Made by a program: the position numbers and the translations under genes. The notes below the pieces were generated by a model, which saw only the letters and a list, made by a program, of their open reading frames with translations, searched no databases and was not told the DNA's origin. 64,000 bases of DNA from Sphingomicrobium sp. (lineage in GTDB: Bacteria > Pseudomonadota > Alphaproteobacteria > Sphingomonadales > Sphingomonadaceae), in contig DATCMI010000001.1 in NCBI GenBank assembly GCA_036563485.1, positions 1,427,501-1,491,500 on the forward strand, read 5' to 3'. Below are positions 1 to 8,394 of this stretch, one piece after another. Each line of letters starts with the position of its first letter. Position 1 is the stretch's first letter.

Positions 1-1
1 G

Positions 2-802
2 GGGCTGCGCATCAATTTCCTGACATGGGCGCTTTACGGCGTTCCGCTGACGGCGGCGGCAATCCCGTTGTGCTGGTGGATCCTCATGCGTGTGCAGAAG
101 GTGGAAGCGAGCGACTTTGATCCCCATGAGGCGCTGAGCGGGATCGGCACCGCTGGCGAATGGAGCACCGCCGAAAAACGGCTGGTCCCGCTGATCGGCG
201 CGGTCGTGATTGGCTGGGTGGCGATCCCGTTCCTCACGCCTTTTCTGCCCAAGGATTCGCTGACCGACGGCACCATTGCCGTCCTTGGCGCCTTGTTGTT
301 GTTCATCATCCGGGACGGCACCGGCCGGCCGATCCTCAACTGGCACGAAGCCAATCGGGCGCCCTGGGACGTGATCATGCTGTTCGGCGGCGGCCTCGCA
401 CTCGCTGCGGGGATGGGCGCCTCAGGCCTCGACGAATGGCTCGGCACGGCCCTGCAGCCGCTTCGCGCCGTCGACCCGCTGGTCGTCGCCTTGGTGCTTG
501 TCGCCATCGTGATCGCCATCACCGAATTCGCATCGAACGTCGCCGCGGCGAGCGGCATCATCCCCGTCGTCGGCGGCATCATCGCAGCCACAGGAACCGA
601 TCCAATCTTGCTCGCTCTACCTGCCGCCTGGGCGGCGAGCTGGGGGTTCATGCTTCCATCCGGCACCGGACCCAACGCCATCGCCTGGGCAACCGGCCAC
701 ATTGCCCTTCCGCGAATGCTCAAGGCAGGGCTTCTCCTCGACCTGGCTGGCGTTCCGCTGATGGTCGGGATCGTCTGGGTAATCGCAGCGCTTCTCGGTT
801 GA
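2..802 (+). CDS. SLC13/DASS-family anion:sodium symporter, C-terminal part (5' end outside window)
   Basis: The frame is open from the first bases of the window, so only the last 266 residues are visible. The protein is a chain of long hydrophobic segments, as in the DASS family of carboxylate or sulfate importers of the inner membrane. The stretch TEFASNVAAASGIIPV, with its SN-x-A-x(4-5)-P pattern, resembles the second conserved SNT-type substrate and sodium binding motif of this family, and SGTGPNAIAW near the C-terminus fits the end of the same domain. The substrate cannot be inferred. No partner gene is visible, and the next gene is 143 bp downstream on the same strand. Confidence 0.85.
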   Translation, partial: GLRINFLTWALYGVPLTAAAIPLCWWILMRVQKVEASDFDPHEALSGIGTAGEWSTAEKRLVPLIGAVVIGWVAIPFLTPFLPKDSLTDGTIAVLGALLLFIIRDGTGRPILNWHEANRAPWDVIMLFGGGLALAAGMGASGLDEWLGTALQPLRAVDPLVVALVLVAIVIAITEFASNVAAASGIIPVVGGIIAATGTDPILLALPAAWAASWGFMLPSGTGPNAIAWATGHIALPRMLKAGLLLDLAGVPLMVGIVWVIAALLG

Positions 803-855
803 AATCGCCTGTTGCGGGCGGTAATTGCCGGCCCATCCGGCGAGCCGGTGGAGAT

Positions 856-924
856 GCATCCTGCGGAGGTTAGGATGCGAGCGCCCTGGCTTCCTCGCTG
901 ATCGGTTCCCGCCTCCCTGGGAAC
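856..924 (+). promoter_or_regulatory. Structured 5' leader with short upstream ORF before the cystathionine gamma-synthase-family gene
   Basis: Seen directly: a 7-bp perfect hairpin (856-862 with 872-878, 9-nt loop) and a 6-bp perfect hairpin (905-910 with 919-924, 8-nt loop). The first loop holds GGAGG (865-869) and the second holds the complementary CCTCC (912-916), so the loops could kiss. GGAGG is also a well-spaced ribosome binding site for an 8-codon ORF at 875-901 (MRAPWLPR), whose ATG lies in the first stem. I do not match this to a riboswitch class I know. A regulatory role is inference. Confidence 0.45.
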
Positions 925-945
925 GACGGTTCGAGGATTTGAACA

Positions 946-2250
946 ATGACCGACTCTGTCTCTCGGAAGCCCAAGCGGGCCGCCACTCATATCGGCAATC
1001 ACAAGCTCGACCCCGCGACCCTGATGATGGGCCACGGGTTCGATCCGGCGCTGTCGGAAGGCAGCTTGAAGCCGCCGATCTTCCTTACCTCGACGTTCGT
1101 GTTCCAAACCGCGGCGGAGGGTAAGCGCTTCTTCGAAGGCATTACCGGCAAGAGCGACGGCACCGGCAAGGCCGAGGGCCTCGTCTATTCGCGGTTCAAC
1201 GGGCCCAATCAGGAGATTCTTGAGGACCGGCTCGCCGTGTGGGAAGACGCCGAAGGCGCGCTGTCCTTCTCCAGCGGCATGACGGCCATCACGACCCTGG
1301 TGCTCGCGGTCGCCAATCAGAATGACGTCATCGTTCATTCGGGGCCGCTCTACGCCGCCAGCGAATCTGTGATCGACAAGATCATGGCGAGGTTCGGCGT
1401 GCGCTATGTCGACTTCCCAGCCGGCGCGACGCGCGAGGAACTCGATGAGGTGATGGAACGCGCGAAGGCGATGGCTGCCGACACCGGCGGCAAGGTCGCG
1501 CTCATCTATCTCGAAAGCCCCGCGAACCCGACCAACGCGCTGGTCGATGTGGAGGCGGTGCGCGCCGCTTGCGACGCGGCGTTCGGGGCCGATCGCCCGC
1601 CGATCGCGATCGATAATACGTTCCTGGGGCCCTTGTGGTGCAGGCCGCTGGACCACGGCGCCGACGTGTCGGTCTACAGCCTCACCAAATATGTCGGCGG
1701 GCACAGCGACCTCGTCGCCGGCGCGCTGGTCGGCAACAAGGCGGTGCTCGACAAGGTCAGGCTGATCCGCAACCCGATGGGCGGCATTTGCGACCCGAAT
1801 ACCGCGTGGATGCTCATGCGCAGCCTCGAAACGCTCGAACTCAGGATGAGCCGGGCCGGGGAGAATGCGGAGAAGGTCTGCGCTTTCCTGCGCGACCACC
1901 CGAAGGTCGAGAAGGTGGGCTACCTCGGGTTTCTCGAGCCCGGGTCGCGGCAGAAGGACATTTACGATCGCAATTGCCTCGGCGCGGGCTCGACCTTCTC
2001 GCTGTACCTGAAAGGCGGCGAGGCCGAAGCGTTCCGCTTTCTCGATGCGCTCAAGATCGCGAAGCTGGCGGTCAGCCTCGGCGGCACCGAAACCCTCGCG
2101 TCGGCCCCGGCGGCAATGACGCACCTGTCGGTTCCGGAGGAACGCCGCACGGCGCTCGACATCACCGACAATCTGGTCCGCATCTCGATCGGCGTCGAAA
2201 AGGCCGAAGACCTGATCGCGGACTTCGCGAACGCGCTCGAGGCGGTCTAG
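946..2250 (+). CDS. Cystathionine gamma-synthase-family PLP-dependent enzyme (Cys/Met metabolism)
   Basis: This 434-residue fold-type I PLP enzyme belongs to the Cys/Met metabolism family (cystathionine gamma-synthase/beta-lyase, methionine gamma-lyase, O-acetylhomoserine sulfhydrylase). The PLP lysine is in SVYSLTKYVGGHSDLVAGA, about residue 248, and the upstream phosphate-binding SSGMTAI motif is present. The length is slightly above the usual 380-400 residues, with an N-terminal extension of about 35 residues before the core. A GAGG ribosome binding site lies 9 bases before the ATG. The exact reaction within the family is not decidable from motifs. The unusual leader (856-924) suggests control by sulfur amino-acid status or translation. 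It ends convergent with the next gene, with a 4-bp overlap. Confidence 0.88.
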   Translation: MTDSVSRKPKRAATHIGNHKLDPATLMMGHGFDPALSEGSLKPPIFLTSTFVFQTAAEGKRFFEGITGKSDGTGKAEGLVYSRFNGPNQEILEDRLAVWEDAEGALSFSSGMTAITTLVLAVANQNDVIVHSGPLYAASESVIDKIMARFGVRYVDFPAGATREELDEVMERAKAMAADTGGKVALIYLESPANPTNALVDVEAVRAACDAAFGADRPPIAIDNTFLGPLWCRPLDHGADVSVYSLTKYVGGHSDLVAGALVGNKAVLDKVRLIRNPMGGICDPNTAWMLMRSLETLELRMSRAGENAEKVCAFLRDHPKVEKVGYLGFLEPGSRQKDIYDRNCLGAGSTFSLYLKGGEAEAFRFLDALKIAKLAVSLGGTETLASAPAAMTHLSVPEERRTALDITDNLVRISIGVEKAEDLIADFANALEAV

Positions 2251-2918
2251 CCCCAGTCCTCCACGGCCCAGCCGCGCTGTTCGGCGAGGCGGCGGAGCTT
2301 GCCATGGGGATTCACCGCGACGGCTTCGTCGGCCCACTCGAAGGCCAGGCGGTCCGACACGTGGTCGGAATAGAAGCGGACGTGGCCGTGCTTCCCGGTG
2401 AGGCCTGACTTGTCGACCCAGTCGGCGATCATCAGCATCTTTGCCGGGCCGTAACAATTGTCGCCTGCAATTTTTGCATGCACGCGATCATCGAGCCCGA
2501 TGATCGATCCGGTGCCGATCACGTCGTCGAACCCCAGCCGCTCGGCGATCGCATCGGCGTAGAGCCGGTAAGATGCCGTCGCTAGGACCAGCCGCCGCCC
2601 TTGCGCCTTGTCGCGGGCGATCGCGGCTCTTGCGCCGGGACGGATGTTCGTGGCGACCTGCTTGTCGGCAAAACTGTCCACGACGGGCTTGAGCTTCATC
2701 GGGTGCACGCGCCCGCCGAGCAGCAGCCAATGGTTGATTTCCTTCAGTCGCGCGCGGTCGATGACCCGCGCCGCATAAGCGATCATCGATAGCGCTACGA
2801 ACGGCAGGAACAGCAATCGCCACGGCGCCTTGCTCAGCGCGCAATGGATCAGGAATGGCGTGTATGTCGCGCGGCGCGTGACCGTCCGGTCCATGTCGTA
2901 GACGGCAAGGTCGCTCAT
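2247..2918 (-). CDS. HAD-IB family phosphatase
   Basis: The 223-residue protein starts almost at once with the HAD motif I DMDRTVT (DxDxT/V nucleophile). A hydrophobic segment typical of HAD-IB enzymes follows (about residues 25-50), then the motif II serine or threonine region VLATAS and the motif III/IV region VRFYSDHVSD near residue 185. Members dephosphorylate small phosphomonoesters such as phosphoserine or phospholipid headgroups. It is the third gene of a tight operon: its ATG overlaps the stop of the upstream NTP-transferase by ATGA. A phosphatase at the end of a CDP-alcohol pathway would be expected to remove the phosphate left by headgroup transfer, which is inference. Confidence 0.85.
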   Translation of the reverse strand: MSDLAVYDMDRTVTRRATYTPFLIHCALSKAPWRLLFLPFVALSMIAYAARVIDRARLKEINHWLLLGGRVHPMKLKPVVDSFADKQVATNIRPGARAAIARDKAQGRRLVLATASYRLYADAIAERLGFDDVIGTGSIIGLDDRVHAKIAGDNCYGPAKMLMIADWVDKSGLTGKHGHVRFYSDHVSDRLAFEWADEAVAVNPHGKLRRLAEQRGWAVEDWG

Positions 2919-3679
2919 TTATCTCCCCGCAGGATCGCTTCGGCCAGTTCGTGGTCCTCGGCCTTGTCGACGTCGATGCCTGCAACCGGGTTCGAAAGGC
3001 GCACGGCCTTGACCGAGAGTCCGAGCCGCATGCCGAGCTGCGCCATCACTTCATCGAGGCTGATCGCGCGGATGCCGGCGAGCATCAGCGTCACTGGCCC
3101 GAGAACCGAAATCACGCGCCACGCCTTCTTGCGGTCCTGCTCGACGGAGCGCCAGAGCTTCACGGCCGGCGCGACCTTGGGTGAGCCGAGCGCGAACAGG
3201 TTGGCGCCGGTGAACGCCCCGCCGCGGAACTTCAACCAGGTCCGCTTGGCATCGGGGAAGCGGCGCAGCATCGCGTCCCGCTCGACCACGCCGATCGCAA
3301 CGTCCTTGCCTTCTGCGGCGGCGCAGAACTCATCGACCATCGCCGCGTCGAGCAGCGCATGATCAGCGGTCGTCACCAGTATGGGCCAGGCGATGCTCGG
3401 ATCGTCGAGCAGCTTGAGCATCGTCTCGGCGATCGTGCCCTGGGATTCCCGCACCTCGATGCGCGGGTTCGTCGGCAGCGCCTCGGCGATGCGCGCGGGC
3501 GTCTGGCTCAGCACCAGGATATTGCCGATGGAGGCGCTGCCCAGCAGCGCACGCACGGGCCGGCGCACCATCCGCTCGCCAGCCACGGGGATCAGCGCCT
3601 TCAAATCGGTGCCGAACTGCTCGGCGAAAGCATCGCGACCGGGCCGCGAGCCGGCGAGCACGATGGCGGTGAAGCTCAC
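2915..3679 (-). CDS. MobA-like NTP-transferase domain protein
   Basis: The GTG start at 3679 overlaps the stop of the upstream gene (GTGA), which makes it a better start than the ATG 36 codons upstream. The 254-residue product begins FTAIVLAGSRPGRD, the nucleotide-binding loop of the sugar or polyol nucleotidyltransferase fold. DLKALIPVAG supplies the conserved lysine, and TTADHALL the metal-binding aspartate. It probably activates a phosphorylated alcohol to a CDP- or other NDP-derivative. It lies between a CDP-alcohol phosphatidyltransferase and a HAD phosphatase, each with a 4-bp overlap. The arrangement resembles the inositol-phosphate cytidylyltransferase / DIPP synthase pairing, but the substrate is unknown. 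Confidence 0.75.
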   Translation of the reverse strand: MSFTAIVLAGSRPGRDAFAEQFGTDLKALIPVAGERMVRRPVRALLGSASIGNILVLSQTPARIAEALPTNPRIEVRESQGTIAETMLKLLDDPSIAWPILVTTADHALLDAAMVDEFCAAAEGKDVAIGVVERDAMLRRFPDAKRTWLKFRGGAFTGANLFALGSPKVAPAVKLWRSVEQDRKKAWRVISVLGPVTLMLAGIRAISLDEVMAQLGMRLGLSVKAVRLSNPVAGIDVDKAEDHELAEAILRGDK

Positions 3680-4797
3680 GCCTCCAGCCAGGACCTGATC
3701 CGGCGCCCGCGCATCGCCTGGTCGCTTGCCTGCGCCAGCCGCACCGCGTGGAAGATCAGGCTGATGATCGTCCACCACGCGACCCACTGGATACCGAGGT
3801 CCGGGCGGCCGAACAGCATCGCGACGAACAGGATCAGCATGTTCGGGTTGCGGCGCGCGGTGATCAGCCGGAACTGGCTATCGATCGGCCGCCAGACGTG
3901 GATGTGCATCCCATCGAAGCGCTTGATGAAAATGCCTTCGATCAGACGCTGCAGGACGTAGCCGACGATGATCGCCAGCAGGATCATGGTCGTTGCAACC
4001 GGCTCGATCGGGCGCCCGTAGGTGGCAAGCCCATGCGCCCATGCCCAATACCAGAAGGGTGGGTGGATCAGGTCGATGCCATGATCGAAGATGTTGCCGA
4101 GCTTGGACGAGGCGCCCGTGCAGCGCGCCAGCTTCCCATCGACCGTGTCGAGCACCATGAAGATGAAGCCCGACAGCATGCCGAGCCAGTAGTGGCCGTG
4201 CCAGAAGAGGTAGAAGGCCAGGACGCACAGAACGGCGCCGACGGCGGTGATCATATTCGGCTTCAACCCCGCGCGCGCGGCCCAGCGCGTCAGGTAAAAA
4301 GCCGCCTTCCGCCACAGGTAGAGCGTGAGCAGGTCGGTGACGCCCTTGTACGACGCGTCGTAAGCGGCGCGCTCCGCAGGCTCGGGATTGTCGGGGTCGA
4401 GAGGGATCACGAACGGGCGGTCGCGCTTCCGCAACTCGGCGTAGTTGAGTTCGGCCGTCTCGGCTGCGAGCCGGTCATAGCCCTGGGGAATGGCGCCGTT
4501 CTCGAGCGCAGCCGCAGCGGCGGACGGATCCGCGTCTGCCGGCACATGGACCATGACCGGCTCGTCGCCGACCGTCAGCACCGCGCCGGGCGAGCCGCGC
4601 ATCGCCTTCAGCCAGGCCGGGTCCCAGGCAAAACGCATGCTCGCGAGCAGGACCGCGCGGCCATCCGCAGGCGCGTCGGCACTCTCGAACCCGGCGTTTG
4701 TTGCAAGCCGGCAGGCACGGTCGCGCGCGCCAATGCCGAACGGCCGTGCGGGGTTCTCACCGACAGGAACGAACAGGAGGGGCGCGTCGCTGGCCAT
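3676..4797 (-). CDS. CDP-alcohol phosphatidyltransferase-family membrane protein with extra N-terminal domain
   Basis: The 373-residue protein has about 145 soluble N-terminal residues of unknown fold, then a membrane domain with the full CDP-alcohol transferase signature. DTVDGKLAR begins it near residue 220, and GNIFDHGID completes it (D-x2-DG-x2-AR-x8-G-x3-D-x3-D). Such enzymes move a phosphoalcohol from CDP to an acceptor in the inner membrane. It is the first gene of the operon that continues with an NTP-transferase and a HAD phosphatase. It is divergent from the Mla lipid-transport operon, with only 92 bp between start codons. The product may be a phospholipid or a soluble phosphodiester, and the family alone does not decide. 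Confidence 0.85.
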   Translation of the reverse strand: MASDAPLLFVPVGENPARPFGIGARDRACRLATNAGFESADAPADGRAVLLASMRFAWDPAWLKAMRGSPGAVLTVGDEPVMVHVPADADPSAAAAALENGAIPQGYDRLAAETAELNYAELRKRDRPFVIPLDPDNPEPAERAAYDASYKGVTDLLTLYLWRKAAFYLTRWAARAGLKPNMITAVGAVLCVLAFYLFWHGHYWLGMLSGFIFMVLDTVDGKLARCTGASSKLGNIFDHGIDLIHPPFWYWAWAHGLATYGRPIEPVATTMILLAIIVGYVLQRLIEGIFIKRFDGMHIHVWRPIDSQFRLITARRNPNMLILFVAMLFGRPDLGIQWVAWWTIISLIFHAVRLAQASDQAMRGRRIRSWLEA

Positions 4798-4889
4798 TGC
4801 GGCGGCATAGAGTCCGCGGCGGCGGCAGGAAAGGGTCCCTCTAGGAGGCGCTTGCTCCGCCGCGCTTCTTCGCGCATCACTCTGGGGGC

Positions 4890-5996
4890 ATGGCGGATCT
4901 CGAGGGGCATAGCGGGGATCGGAACGAGGGATCGGTGTACCGGGCGGCCGGTGCGCTGACGATCACGCGCGCCGCGACCACGCAGCGCGAGATCGACGCG
5001 CTTCCGGACCCGCTCACGATCGACCTGTCCGAAATCAACCGCATGGATACGGTCGGGGCATGGATCGTCTACCGCACGGTTCGCGACCGCAATGCCAAGG
5101 TCATTGGCGCAAGCCGCGAAGAAGCGAGCCTGCTCGACCAGGTCGGCGAGTTCGACAAGCCGACGCGCGTTACTCCCGAACAGCCCGGCGGCCTCAGCGC
5201 CGTCTTCACCGAGCTTGGTCAGTGGGTGGTCGAGGCCGGCCGGACCTTGGTCGGGCTACTCGGCTTCCTTGGCGCGGTCCTGATCGGCTTCGCCAATGTC
5301 ATCCGCCGGCCGGCGCGGCGCTTCCGGTTCAACGCCGTGGTGCAGCGCTTCGACGTCGTCGGCGTTCGCGCCCTCGGCATCATCGGCCTGATGAACTTCC
5401 TGATCGGCATCGTCGTCGCGCAGCAGGGCGCGGTGCAGCTCGCCCAGTTCGGCGCCGAGGTCTACACCATCAACCTCATCGGCCGCATCAACGTCCGCGA
5501 ACTCGGCGTTCTGATGACGGCCATCATGGTCGCCGGCCGGTCTGGCTCGGCCTTCGCCGCGCAGATCGGCACGATGAAGATCACCGAAGAGATCGATGCG
5601 ATGCGGACGATCGGCGTGTCGCCGATCGAGGCGCTGGTGCTGCCGCGAATGATGGCGGCGATCCTGATGATGCCGCTGCTTGGGTTCTGGGCGATCATTT
5701 GCTCGCTGTTCGGCGGCGGGATCTTTGTCTGGCTCGACCTCGGCTATCCGCCGGGTACGTACATTCAGCTGCTGCAGGAGGTCATTCCGATGACCGACTT
5801 CTGGATCGCGATGATCAAGGCGCCGGTGTTCGGCTTCATCATCGCGCTCGCCGGCTGCTTCCAGGGCATGCTGGTGCAGGGCAACAGCGAGGAAGTCGGC
5901 TCTCGCACGACGGCTGCCGTCGTCCAGTCGATCTTCCTGGTGATCGTGCTCGACGCCGTCTTCGCCGTCTTCTTCAGCTCGATCGGATGGCGATGA
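4890..5996 (+). CDS. mlaE: MlaE-type ABC transporter permease with N-terminal STAS-like domain
   Basis: The 368-residue protein has an N-terminal STAS-like part (about residues 15-95, with IDLSEINRMDTVGAWIVYR resembling the STAS core) fused to the MlaE/YrbE permease domain (about 110-365). The permease contains the typical stretch LMTAIMVAGRSGSAFAAQIG and the coupling region MKITEEIDAMRTIG. It is the inner-membrane permease of an MCE-type phospholipid transporter. In E. coli the STAS protein is separate (MlaB), and the fused form is common in alphaproteobacteria. The ATG follows GGGGGC at short spacing. It overlaps the next gene by ATGA and starts a four-gene operon. Confidence 0.92.
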   Translation: MADLEGHSGDRNEGSVYRAAGALTITRAATTQREIDALPDPLTIDLSEINRMDTVGAWIVYRTVRDRNAKVIGASREEASLLDQVGEFDKPTRVTPEQPGGLSAVFTELGQWVVEAGRTLVGLLGFLGAVLIGFANVIRRPARRFRFNAVVQRFDVVGVRALGIIGLMNFLIGIVVAQQGAVQLAQFGAEVYTINLIGRINVRELGVLMTAIMVAGRSGSAFAAQIGTMKITEEIDAMRTIGVSPIEALVLPRMMAAILMMPLLGFWAIICSLFGGGIFVWLDLGYPPGTYIQLLQEVIPMTDFWIAMIKAPVFGFIIALAGCFQGMLVQGNSEEVGSRTTAAVVQSIFLVIVLDAVFAVFFSSIGWR

Positions 5997-6793
5997 GCGA
6001 GGCCCGGGACCGCGACGCGATCATCACCGTCCGAGGGCTGCGCAACAGCTTCGGCGAGCAGGTGATCCATGAAGGCCTCGACCTCGACGTGCGCCGCGGC
6101 GAAATTCTGGGCGTCGTCGGGGGATCGGGCACCGGCAAGTCGGTGCTGTTGCGCTCGATCATCGGCCTGCAGACACCCGCCGAGGGCGAGATCGAAGTCC
6201 TCGGCGAGAATATGATCGGCCGCGACGAGGACGAGGCCAAGAACATTCGCCGGCGCTGGGGAATCCTGTTCCAGAACGGCGCGCTGTTTTCGACGCTGAC
6301 CGTAGCTGAAAATGTCGAGGTTCCGCTCCGCGAATATTTCCCCGGCATCACGCCGCCGCTGCTTGACGAGATCGCCTCGTACAAGATCGCGATGGGCGGG
6401 CTTCCCGCGGATGCCGGTCCAAAGTTCCCGTCGGAGCTGTCGGGCGGCATGGTCAAGCGCGCCGGCCTCGCACGGGCGCTGGCGCTCGATCCCGAGCTAT
6501 TGTTCCTCGACGAACCCACGGCCGGCCTCGACCCGATTGCCGCAGCCGCGTTCGACGAGCTGATCCTGTCGCTGCAGAAGCGGCTCGACCTAACGGTGTT
6601 CCTGATCACGCACGATCTCGATACGCTTCATGCGATTTGCGACCGCATCGCGGTGCTTGCCGACAAGAAGGTCATCGCCGTCGGGACGATACCCGAGCTA
6701 TTGGCTCTGGATCATCCTTGGATACAAGAATATTTCAATGGGCCACGGGGGCGTGCTGCCACTGGAAGCTATCAGAAAGAGGTAGTCGCCTGA
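5993..6793 (+). CDS. mlaF: MlaF-type ABC transporter ATP-binding protein
   Basis: A 266-residue ABC ATPase with Walker A GGSGTGKSVLL, signature LSGGMVKRAGLARAL and Walker B LLFLDEPTAGLDP, followed by the H-loop ITHDLDT. LSGGM with the following lysine/arginine is typical of the MlaF family rather than of importers with LSGGQ. The start is set at the ATG that overlaps the mlaE stop (ATGA), and another ATG two codons upstream is possible. It powers lipid exchange between inner membrane and periplasm together with the neighbouring permease, MCE protein and lipoprotein. Confidence 0.93.
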   Translation: MSEARDRDAIITVRGLRNSFGEQVIHEGLDLDVRRGEILGVVGGSGTGKSVLLRSIIGLQTPAEGEIEVLGENMIGRDEDEAKNIRRRWGILFQNGALFSTLTVAENVEVPLREYFPGITPPLLDEIASYKIAMGGLPADAGPKFPSELSGGMVKRAGLARALALDPELLFLDEPTAGLDPIAAAAFDELILSLQKRLDLTVFLITHDLDTLHAICDRIAVLADKKVIAVGTIPELLALDHPWIQEYFNGPRGRAATGSYQKEVVA

Positions 6794-6794
6794 C

Positions 6795-7748
6795 ATGGAA
6801 ACTAGGTCGAACTACATCATGGTCGGGGCGGTCACGGTGGCGCTCATCATCGGCACCTTGCTGTTCATCGTCTGGCTTGCGGGCCTCTCGAACAAGCAGA
6901 CCAAATGCTACGACATCTATTTCGCGCAGGGCGTCGGCGGGCTGAACAAGGGCTCGAACGTCAGCTTTTCCGGCGTTCCCGTAGGGCAGGTCGACAAGAT
7001 CTCCCTGCTTCCGAACCGGCCGGAATTCGTGTGGGTCCGGATCAACGTCGATTCCCAGACGCCGGTGCTTCAGGGCACGACGGCGCAGATCAAGGGCGTC
7101 GGCTTCACCGGCGTAAGCGAAATCCAGCTCCAGGGCGCCGAGCGCGGTCGCCCGCCGATCCAGCAGATGGGTCCGCAGGGCTGCCCGGTAGTGCCGGCGA
7201 CGTCCGGCGGCCTCGGCGCGCTGCTGAATAGCGCCCCAGAACTGCTCGACCGCATCCAGCGCTTGACCGAGCGTCTCACCGAGCTGCTCAACGACAAGAA
7301 CCAGAACGCTATCGCCGACATCCTGGAGAATATCGACGCAACCACGCGGATCATCCGCGACCGCGCGCCGGAGATGGCGGACACGATCGGCGAGGTTCGG
7401 ATCGCGGCGCGCAATGCCGGCGTCGCGGCGAACAATATCGCCGAGCTGTCGTCGAGCACCAACCGACTGGTGAACGAGGAAGGGCGCCCAGCCGCGCAGG
7501 ACCTGCGCAAGGCGATTGCCCACGTCCAGCAGGCGACCGACAATCTCGACGCCATGATCACCGATGCCCGCCCCGGCATCCAGAACTTCACCAAGTCGAC
7601 CTTGCCCGAAGCGAACCGGCTCGTGCGTGACATGCGCCAGCTGACCCAGTCGCTGCAGGGCGTGTCGGAGCGCATCGAACAGCAGGGGATCGGCGGCGCG
7701 CTCGGTCCTGAGAAGCTGCCCGACTACAAGCCAGGGAAAAGCAAATGA
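6795..7748 (+). CDS. mlaD: MlaD-type MCE domain protein
   Basis: The 317-residue protein has one N-terminal membrane segment (about residues 8-30) followed by an MCE domain (about 38-120, with VGGLNKGSNVSFSGVPVGQV). The rest is a long, probably alpha-helical region rich in heptads of hydrophobic residues. MCE proteins form hexameric tunnels that carry lipids across the periplasm and are anchored next to the MlaEF ABC core. It is longer than E. coli MlaD (183 residues), as is usual in this group. It starts 1 bp after mlaF and overlaps the next gene by ATGA. Confidence 0.92.
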   Translation: METRSNYIMVGAVTVALIIGTLLFIVWLAGLSNKQTKCYDIYFAQGVGGLNKGSNVSFSGVPVGQVDKISLLPNRPEFVWVRINVDSQTPVLQGTTAQIKGVGFTGVSEIQLQGAERGRPPIQQMGPQGCPVVPATSGGLGALLNSAPELLDRIQRLTERLTELLNDKNQNAIADILENIDATTRIIRDRAPEMADTIGEVRIAARNAGVAANNIAELSSSTNRLVNEEGRPAAQDLRKAIAHVQQATDNLDAMITDARPGIQNFTKSTLPEANRLVRDMRQLTQSLQGVSERIEQQGIGGALGPEKLPDYKPGKSK

Positions 7749-8347
7749 GCCCGCTTACGAGGACCGTGACAATCTTGACCCTGGCCGCGGCTACGGGCGC
7801 CTGCTCGCTGGGCGGCCTGCTCGGCGGGGGCAAGCCGCCGACCACCTTGCGGACGCTGGAATCGCAAGCGCCGGACCCAGGCGCGATCACCCGCACGGCC
7901 AATGCCGGTCAGGCGGTCACCATCGCGGTGCCAGTGCTGCCCAAGGAGCTGCGTACCGTCCGCGTCCCGGTGCAGCTCACACCGACCAACGTGCAATATG
8001 TCACCGACTTCCAGTGGGTCGATACCCCCGACAAGCTGTTCCAGAACCTTCTTGGCGAGACGGTCCGGCGCACGACCCGCCGCGTCGTCCTGGATCCCAA
8101 CCAGACGGGGCTCGACCCCGGCCTGGTGCTTAGCGGCCAGCTGTCACGATTCGGCTATGACGCCCGCACCGGCCGCGTCGAGGTTGTGTTCGACGGCTCG
8201 CTCGCGGCAACCGGCGGCGCTCAGGTCGAAACCCGCCGCTTCACCGCAAGCGTGCCGGCGGACGGTACCAGTGCGACAGTCGGATCGGCGCTCAACAGTG
8301 CCGCCAACCAGGTCGCGCTGCAGGTCGCCGGCTGGATCGGCGGCTGA
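7745..8347 (+). CDS. ABC-type transport auxiliary lipoprotein (PqiC/MlaC-analogue type)
   Basis: The 200-residue protein has a lipoprotein signal peptide ending in ATGAC (lipobox about residues 15-19). The mature domain, with QLTPTNVQYVTDFQWVDTPD and SGQLSRFGYD, fits the ABC-type transport auxiliary lipoprotein family, which is usually the last gene of alphaproteobacterial MCE operons. It probably sits at the outer membrane and receives or delivers lipid for the MlaD tunnel. It overlaps mlaD by ATGA. Confidence 0.85.
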   Translation: MSPLTRTVTILTLAAATGACSLGGLLGGGKPPTTLRTLESQAPDPGAITRTANAGQAVTIAVPVLPKELRTVRVPVQLTPTNVQYVTDFQWVDTPDKLFQNLLGETVRRTTRRVVLDPNQTGLDPGLVLSGQLSRFGYDARTGRVEVVFDGSLAATGGAQVETRRFTASVPADGTSATVGSALNSAANQVALQVAGWIGG

Positions 8348-8394
8348 CCGGAAGGGCCTTGCCTGAAGCGCGCTACAAATGTAGCGTGCAGATC

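Noticed and set aside
856-945. Known SAM- or SAH-type riboswitch before the PLP enzyme
   Set aside because: The conserved core of the SAM-I, SAM-II and SAH classes is not present as I know them, although the leader is clearly structured.
34-2457. An 807-codon open frame on the minus strand over the transporter and PLP-enzyme region
   Set aside because: It is antisense to genes with clear family motifs and its sequence is Arg/Ala/Gly-rich without any domain, a product of GC-rich codon bias.
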